Origin: Bacteroidales bacterium
GTDB lineage: Bacteria; Bacteroidota; Bacteroidia; Bacteroidales; P3
NCBI GenBank assembly: GCA_024400545.1
Contig: JAKSMO010000012.1
Coordinates: 1-47,730 of the forward strand
Direction: 5' to 3'
Length of the DNA: 47,730 nt
Shown: positions 31,988 to 40,210 of the stretch, one piece after another
Layout: every line of letters begins with the position of its first letter
How positions within the stretch are numbered: the stretch's first letter is position 1
Position numbers and translations under genes: made by a program
Notes under the pieces: generated by a model
Told to the model about the DNA's origin: nothing
Database searches by the model: none
The model's input: the letters and a program-made list of their open reading frames with translations, nothing else

Positions 31988-33526
31988 ATGAACGCAACTA
32001 AAGACAGACAAGCTTTGATCGCAGCCGAAGCTGCAAAGATGAATAAAGAGGTTTTCGACGAGAAGAACCTCGTAAAAGACGGTACCGAGAAACAGGAAGC
32101 TCTCAAGAAGAGCCCCAAGATCGTCACCCTCGAAGAGGCCATCAAGAAATCCGGCCTCAAGGACGGTATGACCATCAGCTTCCACCACCATTTTCGTGGC
32201 GGCGACAAGGTGGTCAACATGGTTGTTGACAAGCTGGCCGAGATGGGCTTCAAAAACCTCAGCCTCGCAGCTTCCTCCCTCCAGGACGTTCACGAACCCC
32301 TGATCGAGCACATCAAGAACGGTGTCATCACCAGCATCTCCACCTCCGGTCTCCGTGGCAAATTGGCCGACGAGATCTCCCGTGGCCTCATGGACACCCC
32401 CGTCGTGTTCCGCTCTCATGGTGCCCGCGGTAGCGCCATCGCTACTGGCGAACTCCACATCGATGTGGCCTTCATCGGCGCTTCTTCTTCCGACCCCATG
32501 GGCAACGCTTGCGGTTTCAGCCGTAGCGAGAACGCCAAGAGCATCTGCGGTTCCCTCGGTTATGCTCTGCCCGACGCACAGTATGCCGACAAGGTGGTCA
32601 TCCTCACCGACGACCTCGTGGCCTACCCCAACACCCCCAACTCCATCTCCGAGCGCAACGTTGACTTCGTTGTTGAGGTTGAGAGCGTAGGCGACAGCAG
32701 CAAGATTGCCAGCGGCGCCATCCGCGACACCAAGAACCCCCGCGATATCCTCCTTGCCCAGCAGGCTGCCAAGGTTATCGTCAACAGCGGCTATTTCAAA
32801 GAAGGTTTCTCCATCCAGACCGGTTCTGGTGGTGCTTCCCTCGCTGCCGTTAAATACATCCGCCAGAGCATGATCGACCAGAATGTTCACGCCAGCTTCG
32901 CACTGGGTGGCATCACCGCTCACATGGTCAAGCTGCACGAAGAGGGCCTCATCGACCGCCTCATCGACGTACAGTCCTTCGACCGCGTTGCCGCAGAGTC
33001 CATCATGAACGATCCCAAGCACAAAGAGGCTTCCGCTAACGAGTACGCTAGTGCCGACGAGCCTGGTAGCGCCACCCACGCTCTCGACATCGTCATCCTC
33101 TCCGCTCTTGAGGTCGATACCGACTTCAACGTCAACGTTCTCGTTGGTTCCGACGGTATCATCCGTGGTGCTATCGGTGGTCACCAGGACACCGCTGCCG
33201 ACTCCGCACTCAGCATCATCGTATGCCCCTTGCTCCGCGGCCGCATCCCCTGCGTGGTTGACAAGGTCACCACCCTCATCACCCCCGGTAAGAGTGTCGA
33301 TGTGGTTGTTACCGAATACGGTATCGCCGTCAACCCCAACCGTCCCGAGATTGCTGAGCGCCTGAAGAAAGCCGGTCTCAACATCGTTGACATCAACTGG
33401 CTCAAGGATCGTGCACTCAAGGTCATCGGCACCCCCGCACCTCTGCCCTTCGGCGACAAGGTAGTCGGCGTTGTGATGAACCGCGACGGCAGCGTCCTCG
33501 ATGTCATCAAGAATATCAATGCTTAA
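31988..33526 (+). CDS. citF: Citrate lyase alpha subunit (citrate:acetyl-ACP transferase)
   Basis: This 512-residue protein has the full length of CitF, which swaps acetyl for citryl on the acyl carrier protein. Typical stretches are GMTISFHHHFRGGDKV near residue 60, SHGARGSAIATGEL, and FKEGFSIQTGSGGASLA. The order D-E-F is the classical one. After citF there is a 112-nt gap holding a heptad-repeat element before citX. Strong C-ending codon bias continues through this gene. Confidence 0.96.
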   Translation: MNATKDRQALIAAEAAKMNKEVFDEKNLVKDGTEKQEALKKSPKIVTLEEAIKKSGLKDGMTISFHHHFRGGDKVVNMVVDKLAEMGFKNLSLAASSLQDVHEPLIEHIKNGVITSISTSGLRGKLADEISRGLMDTPVVFRSHGARGSAIATGELHIDVAFIGASSSDPMGNACGFSRSENAKSICGSLGYALPDAQYADKVVILTDDLVAYPNTPNSISERNVDFVVEVESVGDSSKIASGAIRDTKNPRDILLAQQAAKVIVNSGYFKEGFSIQTGSGGASLAAVKYIRQSMIDQNVHASFALGGITAHMVKLHEEGLIDRLIDVQSFDRVAAESIMNDPKHKEASANEYASADEPGSATHALDIVILSALEVDTDFNVNVLVGSDGIIRGAIGGHQDTAADSALSIIVCPLLRGRIPCVVDKVTTLITPGKSVDVVVTEYGIAVNPNRPEIAERLKKAGLNIVDINWLKDRALKVIGTPAPLPFGDKVVGVVMNRDGSVLDVIKNINA

Positions 33527-33533
33527 AGAATTT

Positions 33534-33638
33534 TAGAATGTAGAGTGTAGAATGTAGAATGTAGAGTTCCGGGTGCGGGTATTTTCCGCGTCAGCCACTC
33601 TACATTCTACAACCTACAATCTACCATCTACCATCATC
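33534..33638 (+). repeat. Heptad (7-nt period) inverted array with conserved core, citF-citX
   Basis: The left arm is TAGAATG, TAGAGTG, TAGAATG, TAGAATG, TAGAGTT (33534-33568). A core, CCGGGTGCGGGTATTTTCCG and a few more bases (33569-33596), holds a GCGG/CCGC hairpin. The right arm is ACTCTAC, ATTCTAC, AACCTAC, AATCTAC, CATCTAC, CATCATC (33597-33638). The array ends exactly at the citX ATG. The arms are inverse and would form a long hairpin in the mRNA. Confidence 0.85.
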
Positions 33639-34172
33639 ATGGAAGTTACTCTCGACGAACTCCTGCAAAGCCGCGACAACCGTCACCAGCGTCATCTGGA
33701 ATTGCTAGCGCAATATCCCGATGCCACCCTCGTGTCGGTCACCATGGTCATGCCGGGTCCCGTAAAGAGCAACCATATCTCAATGGCATTGGCCGACAAA
33801 GCCGAAGCCTTCCTGCAGCAAAACCAGTTCCTGCAGATTGGCTTCATCCAACGTCGCGACCTCCACACCGGGTCCGAAATCTACTTTGTCAGCCGCTTGC
33901 CCCTTTTGGAAGCCAAGCGGTTGTGCTGTCTTATTGAAGACCGCTATCCGCTGGGCCGCCTGTGGGATTTCGATGTCATCCGTCCCGACTCCACCCCCCT
34001 GTCGCGCACCGAGATAGGCTTCGAACCCCGCCGCTGCATCATCTGCGAAAACCAACCCTCCATCACCTGCATCCGAGCCCGCCGCCATTCCAAGCCCGAC
34101 CTCTATGCCCGTGTGGAGGAAATATTTAATCAATATAAGGACACCCCCGTAGAATATGATCTCGGAATTTGA
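33639..34172 (+). CDS. citX: Citrate lyase holo-ACP synthase CitX
   Basis: A 177-residue protein from MEVTLDELLQ. The frame is open upstream (33573), but that part runs through the heptad array, so the ATG directly after the array is preferred. CitX transfers the phosphoribosyl-dephospho-CoA prosthetic group from its triphosphate precursor to apo-CitD. Signatures are GRLWDFDV, in the middle, and RRCIIC near the C-terminus, both typical of the family. It overlaps the next gene by 17 nt, implying coupled translation with the enzyme that makes its substrate. Confidence 0.9.
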   Translation: MEVTLDELLQSRDNRHQRHLELLAQYPDATLVSVTMVMPGPVKSNHISMALADKAEAFLQQNQFLQIGFIQRRDLHTGSEIYFVSRLPLLEAKRLCCLIEDRYPLGRLWDFDVIRPDSTPLSRTEIGFEPRRCIICENQPSITCIRARRHSKPDLYARVEEIFNQYKDTPVEYDLGI

Positions 34173-35892
34173 AATACGCCAGCTGAGCACCCACGACCGA
34201 CGCACCCGTCAGAAGGTCGAGGATTTCCTCGCCCTCAACGAGCTGCGCCTCGACGACGTGGACGCCTACTTTGGCGTTTTCCGTCTCGACGAAGAAGACA
34301 TCCTTGCGGGCGGTGGACTGAAAAACGACATCATCAAGTGTGTCGCCGTGCGCGAAGACCTCCGCGACGAACACCTGTTCAACATGTTGGTGTCGCACCT
34401 CATGAGCGTGGCCCGCGAAAACGGCCATTTCTCCTGCAAAGTATATACCAAGCCCAAAAACTTGGCCATCTTCCAGTCGCTGGGCTTCAAGCTTATCGCC
34501 CAGTCGCCCCAGGCCCTCTTCATGGAAAACTCCTTGTCCGAGCTCAATCGCTACAAGGCCCATCTGGCCCAGGAAGCCGACCGTTACCCAGGCACCAGCC
34601 GCGGCCTCATCATCATGAATGCCAACCCCTTCACCAAGGGCCATCGCTACCTGGTCCAAACAGCCGCACAGCAAGTCGATCAACTGTTTGTAGTAGTCGT
34701 GAAGGAAAATAAATCCATGTTCGACTACAAATACCGCCTGCCCATGGTCGAGGCCGGATGCCGCGATCTTGCCAACGTCCATGTGCTCCAAGGCAGCGAC
34801 TATCAGATCTCCGAGGCCACCTTCCCCACCTACTTCCTCAAGCAGGTCACCGACTCCACCGACGAGCACATCCTCCTCGACCTCGACGTCTGCCTGCGCC
34901 ACATCATCCCCTCCTTGGGCATCACCCATCGCTTTGTGGGCAGCGAGCCCACCGATAGGCTCACCGCCCGCTACAACCAGCTGATGCACCAAGTGCTCGA
35001 AGCCCAAGGCGTAAAAGTTGTGGAGGTTGAACGTCTTACGCTGAAAGATGTAGTTATCAATGCCAGCCGAGTGCGCCAGGTGGGCGACCTCTCGCTCCTG
35101 GCCCACACCAGCGTGCCCTATGTGCTGGGCGTGCTGGCCGCCGAGGCTATGCGCGATGAGCTCAACCTCAAAGGCAAGCCTGGACTCATTGGTCCCGACG
35201 ACAACGGCTCGCACAGCGATATGAACTACCAGCTCATGATGCGTAGCATCAATGCCATCGAGCCCTATCTCGTCCAATTGGCCCAAGTGTGCTACTCCTC
35301 GGAAAAACCTTCCGCCCAAACCGTCACGGCTATTGGTCTCCAGGCCGAGGCCGCCATGCTCCAAGCCACCGGAGGGGTCAACACCCACAAAGGAGCCATC
35401 TTCGCACTGGGCATGATGGTGGCCGGCATAGCCCACACCGTTTATTGCCTGCGCCAAGTGGATGCGGCCAAAATCAGAGAGGTCATCATGCAGCTGGCCA
35501 ACGATATCCCCTCCACCCACAACACCCATGGCGCCGCCGTGCGCCAAAAGCACCATGTCAAAGGAGCCCTGGATATGGCCCGCGAGGGCTATGCCCAACT
35601 CTTCAACGACTGGATGCCCTACCTCCAGCAAGTCAAAGACGACCAGCAGGCCCGCCTGCGATTGCTGCTCCACATCGTCGCCACCCTCGACGACAACAAC
35701 CTCTACCACCGTGGCGGAGCCGAGCTCACCCACGAGTCGCAGCGGCGCTGCGCCCAGGTGGCCGAACATTTTAGCAAAGAAGACAACGAGGCACTCGCCG
35801 AGTGGATGAAAAACCACCACATGTCGCCCGGAGGCTCGGCCGATATGTTGGCACAGACACTCTTCGCTGCCCACATCATAAATAATATATAG
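34156..35892 (+). CDS. citC-citG: Fused citrate lyase ligase (CitC) and triphosphoribosyl-dephospho-CoA synthase (CitG)
   Basis: This 578-residue protein joins two maturation enzymes. Residues 1-130 are a GNAT-like domain; about 145-310 form the nucleotidyltransferase part of CitC, with NPFTKGH (157-163, the T/HxGH site) and INASRVR (301-307). CitC acetylates the prosthetic group with ATP and acetate, switching the lyase on. From about 309 the protein continues as CitG: GLIGPDDNGSHSDM (344-357), GGVNTHKGAIFALG (406-419), LDDNNLYHRGG (511-521) and SPGGSADMLAQT (557-568). CitG makes the prosthetic group precursor from dephospho-CoA and ATP. I know CitX-CitG fusions, but not this pairing as a common one. 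Confidence 0.92.
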   Translation: MISEFEIRQLSTHDRRTRQKVEDFLALNELRLDDVDAYFGVFRLDEEDILAGGGLKNDIIKCVAVREDLRDEHLFNMLVSHLMSVARENGHFSCKVYTKPKNLAIFQSLGFKLIAQSPQALFMENSLSELNRYKAHLAQEADRYPGTSRGLIIMNANPFTKGHRYLVQTAAQQVDQLFVVVVKENKSMFDYKYRLPMVEAGCRDLANVHVLQGSDYQISEATFPTYFLKQVTDSTDEHILLDLDVCLRHIIPSLGITHRFVGSEPTDRLTARYNQLMHQVLEAQGVKVVEVERLTLKDVVINASRVRQVGDLSLLAHTSVPYVLGVLAAEAMRDELNLKGKPGLIGPDDNGSHSDMNYQLMMRSINAIEPYLVQLAQVCYSSEKPSAQTVTAIGLQAEAAMLQATGGVNTHKGAIFALGMMVAGIAHTVYCLRQVDAAKIREVIMQLANDIPSTHNTHGAAVRQKHHVKGALDMAREGYAQLFNDWMPYLQQVKDDQQARLRLLLHIVATLDDNNLYHRGGAELTHESQRRCAQVAEHFSKEDNEALAEWMKNHHMSPGGSADMLAQTLFAAHIINNI

Positions 35893-35961
35893 TATCATTT
35901 ACTTATATAAAGCAAACCGATTAAAAGCAACAATAACAATAATAATTAAAAAAAACACAAC

Positions 35962-38205
35962 ATGGTAGAATTATTCAATCAAGGAGTATATCTCCTGAAT
36001 GGTAAGGAAATCAAGATGGATGCCGCTGGCATGCCCGCAGCCGACGAAGCTCGCGAAAACACTATCGCCTACAAGATCCTCCGTGCTCACGACGTGGATG
36101 GTTCCAAAGGCAAGAAAATGCGCATCCGCTTTGATGCAATGGTTTCTCACGATATCACTTACGTAGGTATCATCCAGACCGCTCGTGCTTCCGGTCTCGA
36201 GAAATTCCCCCTGCCCTATGCTCTCACCAACTGCCACAACTCCCTCTGCGCAGTAGGCGGCACCATCAACGAGGACGACCACATCTTCGGTCTCTCCGCA
36301 GCCAAGAAATACGGTGGTATCTACGTTCCTGCCAACCAGGCCGTTATCCACCAGTATGCTCGCGAGGCTCTCGCCCAGTGCGGCAACATGATCCTCGGTT
36401 CCGACTCCCACACCCGCTACGGTTCGCTCGGTAACATGGGTGTTGGCGAAGGTGGTGGCGAGCTTGCCAAGCAGCTCCTCAAAAACACCTGGGATATCAA
36501 CGCTCCCGAAGTGGTCCTCGTATGGCTCGAAGGCGCTCCCCGCAAGGGTGTCGGCCCCCACGATGTAGCCATCTCCCTTGTTAAGGCTACCTTCGAAAAC
36601 GGTTTCGTCAACAACAAGGTCCTCGAATTCGCAGGTCCTGGCGTTGCCGCTCTCGACACCGACTTCCGCAATGGTATCGATGTTATGACCACCGAGACCA
36701 CCTGCCTCTCCTCCATCTGGATCACCGACGAGAAAGTGGAAGAGTACTACAAGATGCACGGCCGTCCCGAGGCTTACAAACAGCTCATGCCCGGCGACGT
36801 AGCTTACTACGACCGCATGATCAAGATCGACCTCTCCAAGCAGGAGTGTATGATCGCTCTGCCCTATCACCCCTCCAACGCTTTCACCATCCACGAGCTG
36901 CAGGAAAACCCCGAGGCTATCCTCCGCGCTGTCGAGGAAGACACCCACAAGCGTTATGGCAACAAGGTTGAGATCGACCTCGTTAGCAAAATCCGCAACG
37001 GTAAGGTTTGTGCCGACCAGGCTCTTATCGCTGGTTGCTCCGGTGGTACCTACGACAACCTCGCCGAGGCTGCTGCCATCATGAAAGGCAAGACCATTGG
37101 CAACGACTACTTCACCATGAGCGCCTATCCCCAGTCCTCCCCCGTATATCTGGCTGCCACCCGCAGCGGTATCACCGAGGAACTCATCGAGGCAGGCGTA
37201 GTCATCAAGCCCGCATTCTGCGGTCCTTGCTTCGGCGCTGGCGATGTTCCCGCCAACAACGGCTTCTCCATCCGCCACACCACCCGCAACTTCCCCAACC
37301 GTGAAGGTTCCAAGCCCAGCGACGGTCAGATCGCCCTCGTCAGCCTTATGGATGCTCGCTCCATCGCAGCCACCGCAGCCAATGGCGGCGTGATCACTGC
37401 AGCTACCGATATCGACTACACCAACGACCACAAGTCCTACGAGTACGACGGTGCCCTCTACAAGACCCGCATCTACGACGGTTACGGCAAGGCCGACGCT
37501 AACGAGGCCCTCCGTTATGGCCCCAATATCAAAGACTGGCCCAAGATGTACGCCATGCAGGACAACATGCTCGTCGAGCTCGCTGCTGTCATCCACGATG
37601 CAGTTACCACCACCGACGAACTCATCCCCTCTGGCGAGACTTCCTCTTACCGTTCCAACCCCCTCAAGCTCTCCGAGTTCGCTCTCAGCCGCCGCTGCCC
37701 CGACTATGTTGGCCACAGCAAGCGCATCCAGAGCCAGGATCTCGAGCGTCGTGCCGGTAATACTCCCGCCAATGTTGCCGAGGCTCTCGCCAAGGTAGGT
37801 GCCAGCGCCGACAACACCAGCTTCGGTTCCTGCGTATTCGCCAACCGTCCTGGCGACGGCTCCGCTCGCGAGCAGGCTGCCAGCTGCCAGAAAGTGCTCG
37901 GCGGCGATGCCAACATCTGCTACGAGTACGCCACCAAGCGCTATCGCTCCAACTGCATCAACTGGGGTATCATGCCCTTCACCATCTCTCAGGACACTCC
38001 CTTCGAGTACGAGGTTGGCGATATGGTCTTCATCCCCGGCATCCGTCAGGCTGTCCTCGATGGCAAAGAAGAGATCGACGCTAAGGTTATCAGCAAAAAC
38101 GGTGTCAAAGACATCCACCTCTTCTTCCAAAACCTCACCAAGGACGAGCGCACCATCCTCACCGATGGCTGCTTGATGAACTACTACGCAAATCAAAATA
38201 AATAA
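35962..38205 (+). CDS. acn: Aconitate hydratase
   Basis: This 747-residue [4Fe-4S] enzyme interconverts citrate and isocitrate. Cluster ligands are Cys359 in AGCSGGTYDN and Cys420/Cys423 in FCGPCFGAG. LGSDSHTRYGSLG (145-157) is the conserved substrate motif, and NREGSKPSDGQIALVS near 446-461 corresponds to the C-terminal substrate loop. The length is between AcnA and AcnB and fits the Bacteroidota aconitase/hydratase group. The leader (35893-35961) is A-rich, like that of citD, and no clear promoter is visible in it, so the gene is probably transcribed from the cit promoter. Codons are strongly C-ending. Confidence 0.92.
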   Translation: MVELFNQGVYLLNGKEIKMDAAGMPAADEARENTIAYKILRAHDVDGSKGKKMRIRFDAMVSHDITYVGIIQTARASGLEKFPLPYALTNCHNSLCAVGGTINEDDHIFGLSAAKKYGGIYVPANQAVIHQYAREALAQCGNMILGSDSHTRYGSLGNMGVGEGGGELAKQLLKNTWDINAPEVVLVWLEGAPRKGVGPHDVAISLVKATFENGFVNNKVLEFAGPGVAALDTDFRNGIDVMTTETTCLSSIWITDEKVEEYYKMHGRPEAYKQLMPGDVAYYDRMIKIDLSKQECMIALPYHPSNAFTIHELQENPEAILRAVEEDTHKRYGNKVEIDLVSKIRNGKVCADQALIAGCSGGTYDNLAEAAAIMKGKTIGNDYFTMSAYPQSSPVYLAATRSGITEELIEAGVVIKPAFCGPCFGAGDVPANNGFSIRHTTRNFPNREGSKPSDGQIALVSLMDARSIAATAANGGVITAATDIDYTNDHKSYEYDGALYKTRIYDGYGKADANEALRYGPNIKDWPKMYAMQDNMLVELAAVIHDAVTTTDELIPSGETSSYRSNPLKLSEFALSRRCPDYVGHSKRIQSQDLERRAGNTPANVAEALAKVGASADNTSFGSCVFANRPGDGSAREQAASCQKVLGGDANICYEYATKRYRSNCINWGIMPFTISQDTPFEYEVGDMVFIPGIRQAVLDGKEEIDAKVISKNGVKDIHLFFQNLTKDERTILTDGCLMNYYANQNK

Positions 38206-38223
38206 AAAAAATAATGAAGATGT

Positions 38224-38318
38224 TAGGTCGTAGATTGTAGAGTTCCGGGTGCGGATATTTTCCGCTCAGCCCACTCTACATTCTACCATCTACCATCTGC
38301 AATCTAAAATCTCTAATT
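38224..38318 (+). repeat. Heptad (7-nt period) inverted array with the same core, acn-icd
   Basis: The left arm is TAGGTCG, TAGATTG, TAGAGTT (38224-38244). The core CCGGGTGCGGATATTTTCCG (38245-38264) plus CTCAGCCC matches the citF-citX core almost exactly. The right arm is ACTCTAC, ATTCTAC, CATCTAC, CATCTGC, AATCTAA, AATCTCT (38273-38314), 4 nt before the icd ATG. The location, immediately before a start codon inside the cluster, is the same. Confidence 0.85.
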
Positions 38319-39530
38319 ATGGCAAAAATTCAGATGACTACTCCCCTCGTGGAGATGGACGGCGACGAAATGACCCGCGTACTTTGGAAAATGATCAAAG
38401 ACGATCTTATCCACCCCTTCGTTGACCTCAAGAGCGAATACTACGACCTCGGTCTCGTAAAACGCGACGAAACCAACGACCAGATCACCATCGACTCCGC
38501 CGAGGCTGCTAAAAAATATGGTGTTGCCGTCAAGTGCGCCACCATCACCCCCAACCTCAAACGTATGGATGAGTACAAACTCCACGAGATGTGGAAGAGC
38601 CCCAACGGCACCATCCGTTCCATCCTCGATGGCACCGTGTTCCGCACCCCCATTACCATCCCCAGCATCAAGCCCGTTGTCAAAAACTGGGAAAAACCCA
38701 TCACCATCGCTCGTCACGCTTATGGCGATGTTTACAAGAGCGTTGAGATCCGCGCCAACGAGCCCGGTGTTGCCAAGCTCGTCTTCGACGGTGAGAACGG
38801 TCAGCACGAAGAGGTTGTTATCCACAACTTCAAGGGCGCTGGTGTCCTCCAGGGCATGCACAACCTCGACAAGAGCATCCGCTCCTTCGCTCACAGCTGC
38901 TTCAAGTATGCTATCGATATGAAACAGGACCTCTGGTTCTCCACCAAAGACACCATCTCCAAGAAATACGATGCTCAGTTCCGCATCATCTTCGAGGAAG
39001 TTTTCGAGGAATACAAAGCTAAGTTCGAAGAGCTCGGTCTCGAGTACTTCTACACCCTTATCGACGATGCAGTTGCTCGCGTAATCCGCAGCAAGGGCGG
39101 CTACATCTGGGCTTGCAAAAACTACGATGGCGACGTAATGTCCGACATGGTTTCCACCGCTTTCGGTTCCCTCGCCATGATGACCTCCGTACTCGTCAGC
39201 CCCGACGGCAAATACGAGTTCGAAGCTGCTCACGGCACCGTTACCCGCCACTGGTACAAATACCAGGAAACTGGCGAGATGACCTCCACCAACCCCATGG
39301 CTACCATCTTTGCATGGAGCGGCGCACTGCGCAAACGTGGTGAGATGGACGGCCTCAAAGACCTCATGAACTTTGCCGACCAGCTCGAAGGCGCTTGCTT
39401 CGATACCCTCAACGAAGGAATCTGCACCAAGGACCTCGCTGCCCTTATGGAAGGCATCACCCCCAAGACCTGCAACTCCGACGAGTTCATCAAAGCTATC
39501 CGCACCCGTCTCGAGAAACGTCTTGCTTAA
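38319..39530 (+). CDS. icd: NADP-dependent isocitrate dehydrogenase (eukaryotic-type)
   Basis: A 403-residue enzyme of the mitochondrial/eukaryotic-like IDH group, shown by VEMDGDEMTRVLWKMIKD at the N-terminus, SPNGTIRSILDGTVFR, and NYDGDVMSDMVSTAFGSL. It converts isocitrate to 2-oxoglutarate plus CO2 and NADPH, reversibly. In this cluster it links citrate lyase and aconitase to 2-oxoglutarate. A strong intrinsic terminator follows, so it is the last gene. The start follows the heptad array by 4 nt. Confidence 0.96.
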   Translation: MAKIQMTTPLVEMDGDEMTRVLWKMIKDDLIHPFVDLKSEYYDLGLVKRDETNDQITIDSAEAAKKYGVAVKCATITPNLKRMDEYKLHEMWKSPNGTIRSILDGTVFRTPITIPSIKPVVKNWEKPITIARHAYGDVYKSVEIRANEPGVAKLVFDGENGQHEEVVIHNFKGAGVLQGMHNLDKSIRSFAHSCFKYAIDMKQDLWFSTKDTISKKYDAQFRIIFEEVFEEYKAKFEELGLEYFYTLIDDAVARVIRSKGGYIWACKNYDGDVMSDMVSTAFGSLAMMTSVLVSPDGKYEFEAAHGTVTRHWYKYQETGEMTSTNPMATIFAWSGALRKRGEMDGLKDLMNFADQLEGACFDTLNEGICTKDLAALMEGITPKTCNSDEFIKAIRTRLEKRLA

Positions 39531-39554
39531 TCCCGCATAAAGGAAAAACACACC

Positions 39555-39587
39555 AAAAGGAGCCACCCCCGGGCGGCTCCTTTTTTT
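39555..39587 (+). terminator. Intrinsic terminator of the cit-acn-icd cluster
   Basis: AAAAGGAGCC (39555-39564) pairs with GGCTCC plus Ts (39575-39587). An inner CCC/GGG extends the stem, and seven T follow. It ends the cluster 25 nt after icd. Confidence 0.9.
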
Positions 39588-39745
39588 ACTTTTCCAATCA
39601 ATCAAAAAACAATCGCGTTCCACCCTCCTCCAAACATTGCACGCACAAGCTATTCGGTTAGGCAATGAGCTGAAATATGACAAGTTGACGGAGCTTTATC
39701 AAGACAACACCAGTAGAGAGGTCTGAGAAGTGTCGAATACCGACT

Positions 39746-39877
39746 TATCACCACCAAAGCATCACTTCATATTCGTTTCCTAGTCTTTGGAAATGACCTA
39801 TAGATCCTATGCGTAATACAACGAGAAAACTAAACATATGGGATGGATAAAGGAGTTGATGTGGTGGCTCTATGGTG
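39746..39877. repeat. Dispersed intergenic repeat, copy B
   Basis: The match to 154-285 is ungapped, best at 39811-39860, with the exact 18-mer at 39833-39850. See copy A. Confidence 0.65.
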
Positions 39878-39956
39878 CCATAGCGAATGCAGAAAGGGTA
39901 GTTGCATTTTGCACGCAATCCATTGATGGTATTATATCTATAGCATATGCACAAGA

Positions 39957-40037
39957 GGTGAAGGCAATGCTCCAGTGGAGCATTGCCGATAGCGAAGCGG
40001 AGAAGCGCACCCCCGCGGTGCGTATGCCGTAAGGCAT
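39957..40037. repeat. Three-hairpin element, copy 1
   Basis: Hairpin I is GGCAATGCTCC / GGAGCATTGCC (39963-39973 with 39977-39987, 11 bp). Hairpin II is CGCACC / GGTGCG (40006-40011 with 40017-40022). Hairpin III is ATGCC / GGCAT (40024-40028 with 40033-40037). About 254 nt further on a diverged copy keeps all three stems. Confidence 0.75.
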
Positions 40038-40121
40038 TAAGTAAAAGTTCACACTCTTTCCACAGATGTATGAAACGTAGAAACAACTGAGCAAAAATCT
40101 TACTCCCAAACTATTAGCGGA

Positions 40122-40209
40122 CATGCTGCAGTCGTACTACAGTCATGCTACGGTCCTATAACCGTAGCTACAACGTAGAATGACCGTAGTATATCCGTAG
40201 GATGAGCGA
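40122..40209. repeat. 11-nt-period inverted array, copy 3
   Basis: Eight consecutive 11-mers: CATGCTGCAGT, CGTACTACAGT, CATGCTACGGT, CCTATAACCGT, AGCTACAACGT, AGAATGACCGT, AGTATATCCGT, AGGATGAGCGA. The first units carry CTACRGT and the later ones the inverse, ACCGTAG. Its right end (CCGTAGGATGAGCG) closely resembles the right end of copy 1. Confidence 0.8.
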
Positions 40210-40210
40210 A

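Noticed and set aside
33534-33638. Possible intrinsic terminator between citF and citX
   Set aside because: The hairpin would be long, but no T-tract follows, the citX start codon comes immediately after, and the same element sits before icd; a terminator is unlikely.
30622-39683. Long open frames on the minus strand opposite the cit-acn-icd genes (for example 35971-38196, 38313-39683, 34126-35898)
   Set aside because: They are shadows created by the strong C-ending codon bias of the real genes; their translations are low-complexity (Gly/Val/Asp/Leu runs) and match no family, while the plus strand encodes clear enzymes.
39746-39877. Attachment site of an integrated element at the brx junction
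   Set aside because: The repeat has its partner at 154-285, far from the other end of the brx block, and no integrase or tRNA gene is present.
39748-40086. 112-codon minus-strand frame in the icd-brxL gap
   Set aside because: It runs through the dispersed repeat and the three-hairpin element; no promoter or family resemblance was seen.
40122-40209. Possible CRISPR array
   Set aside because: The units are 11 nt with no spacers, and the orientation inverts in the middle; no cas genes are present.
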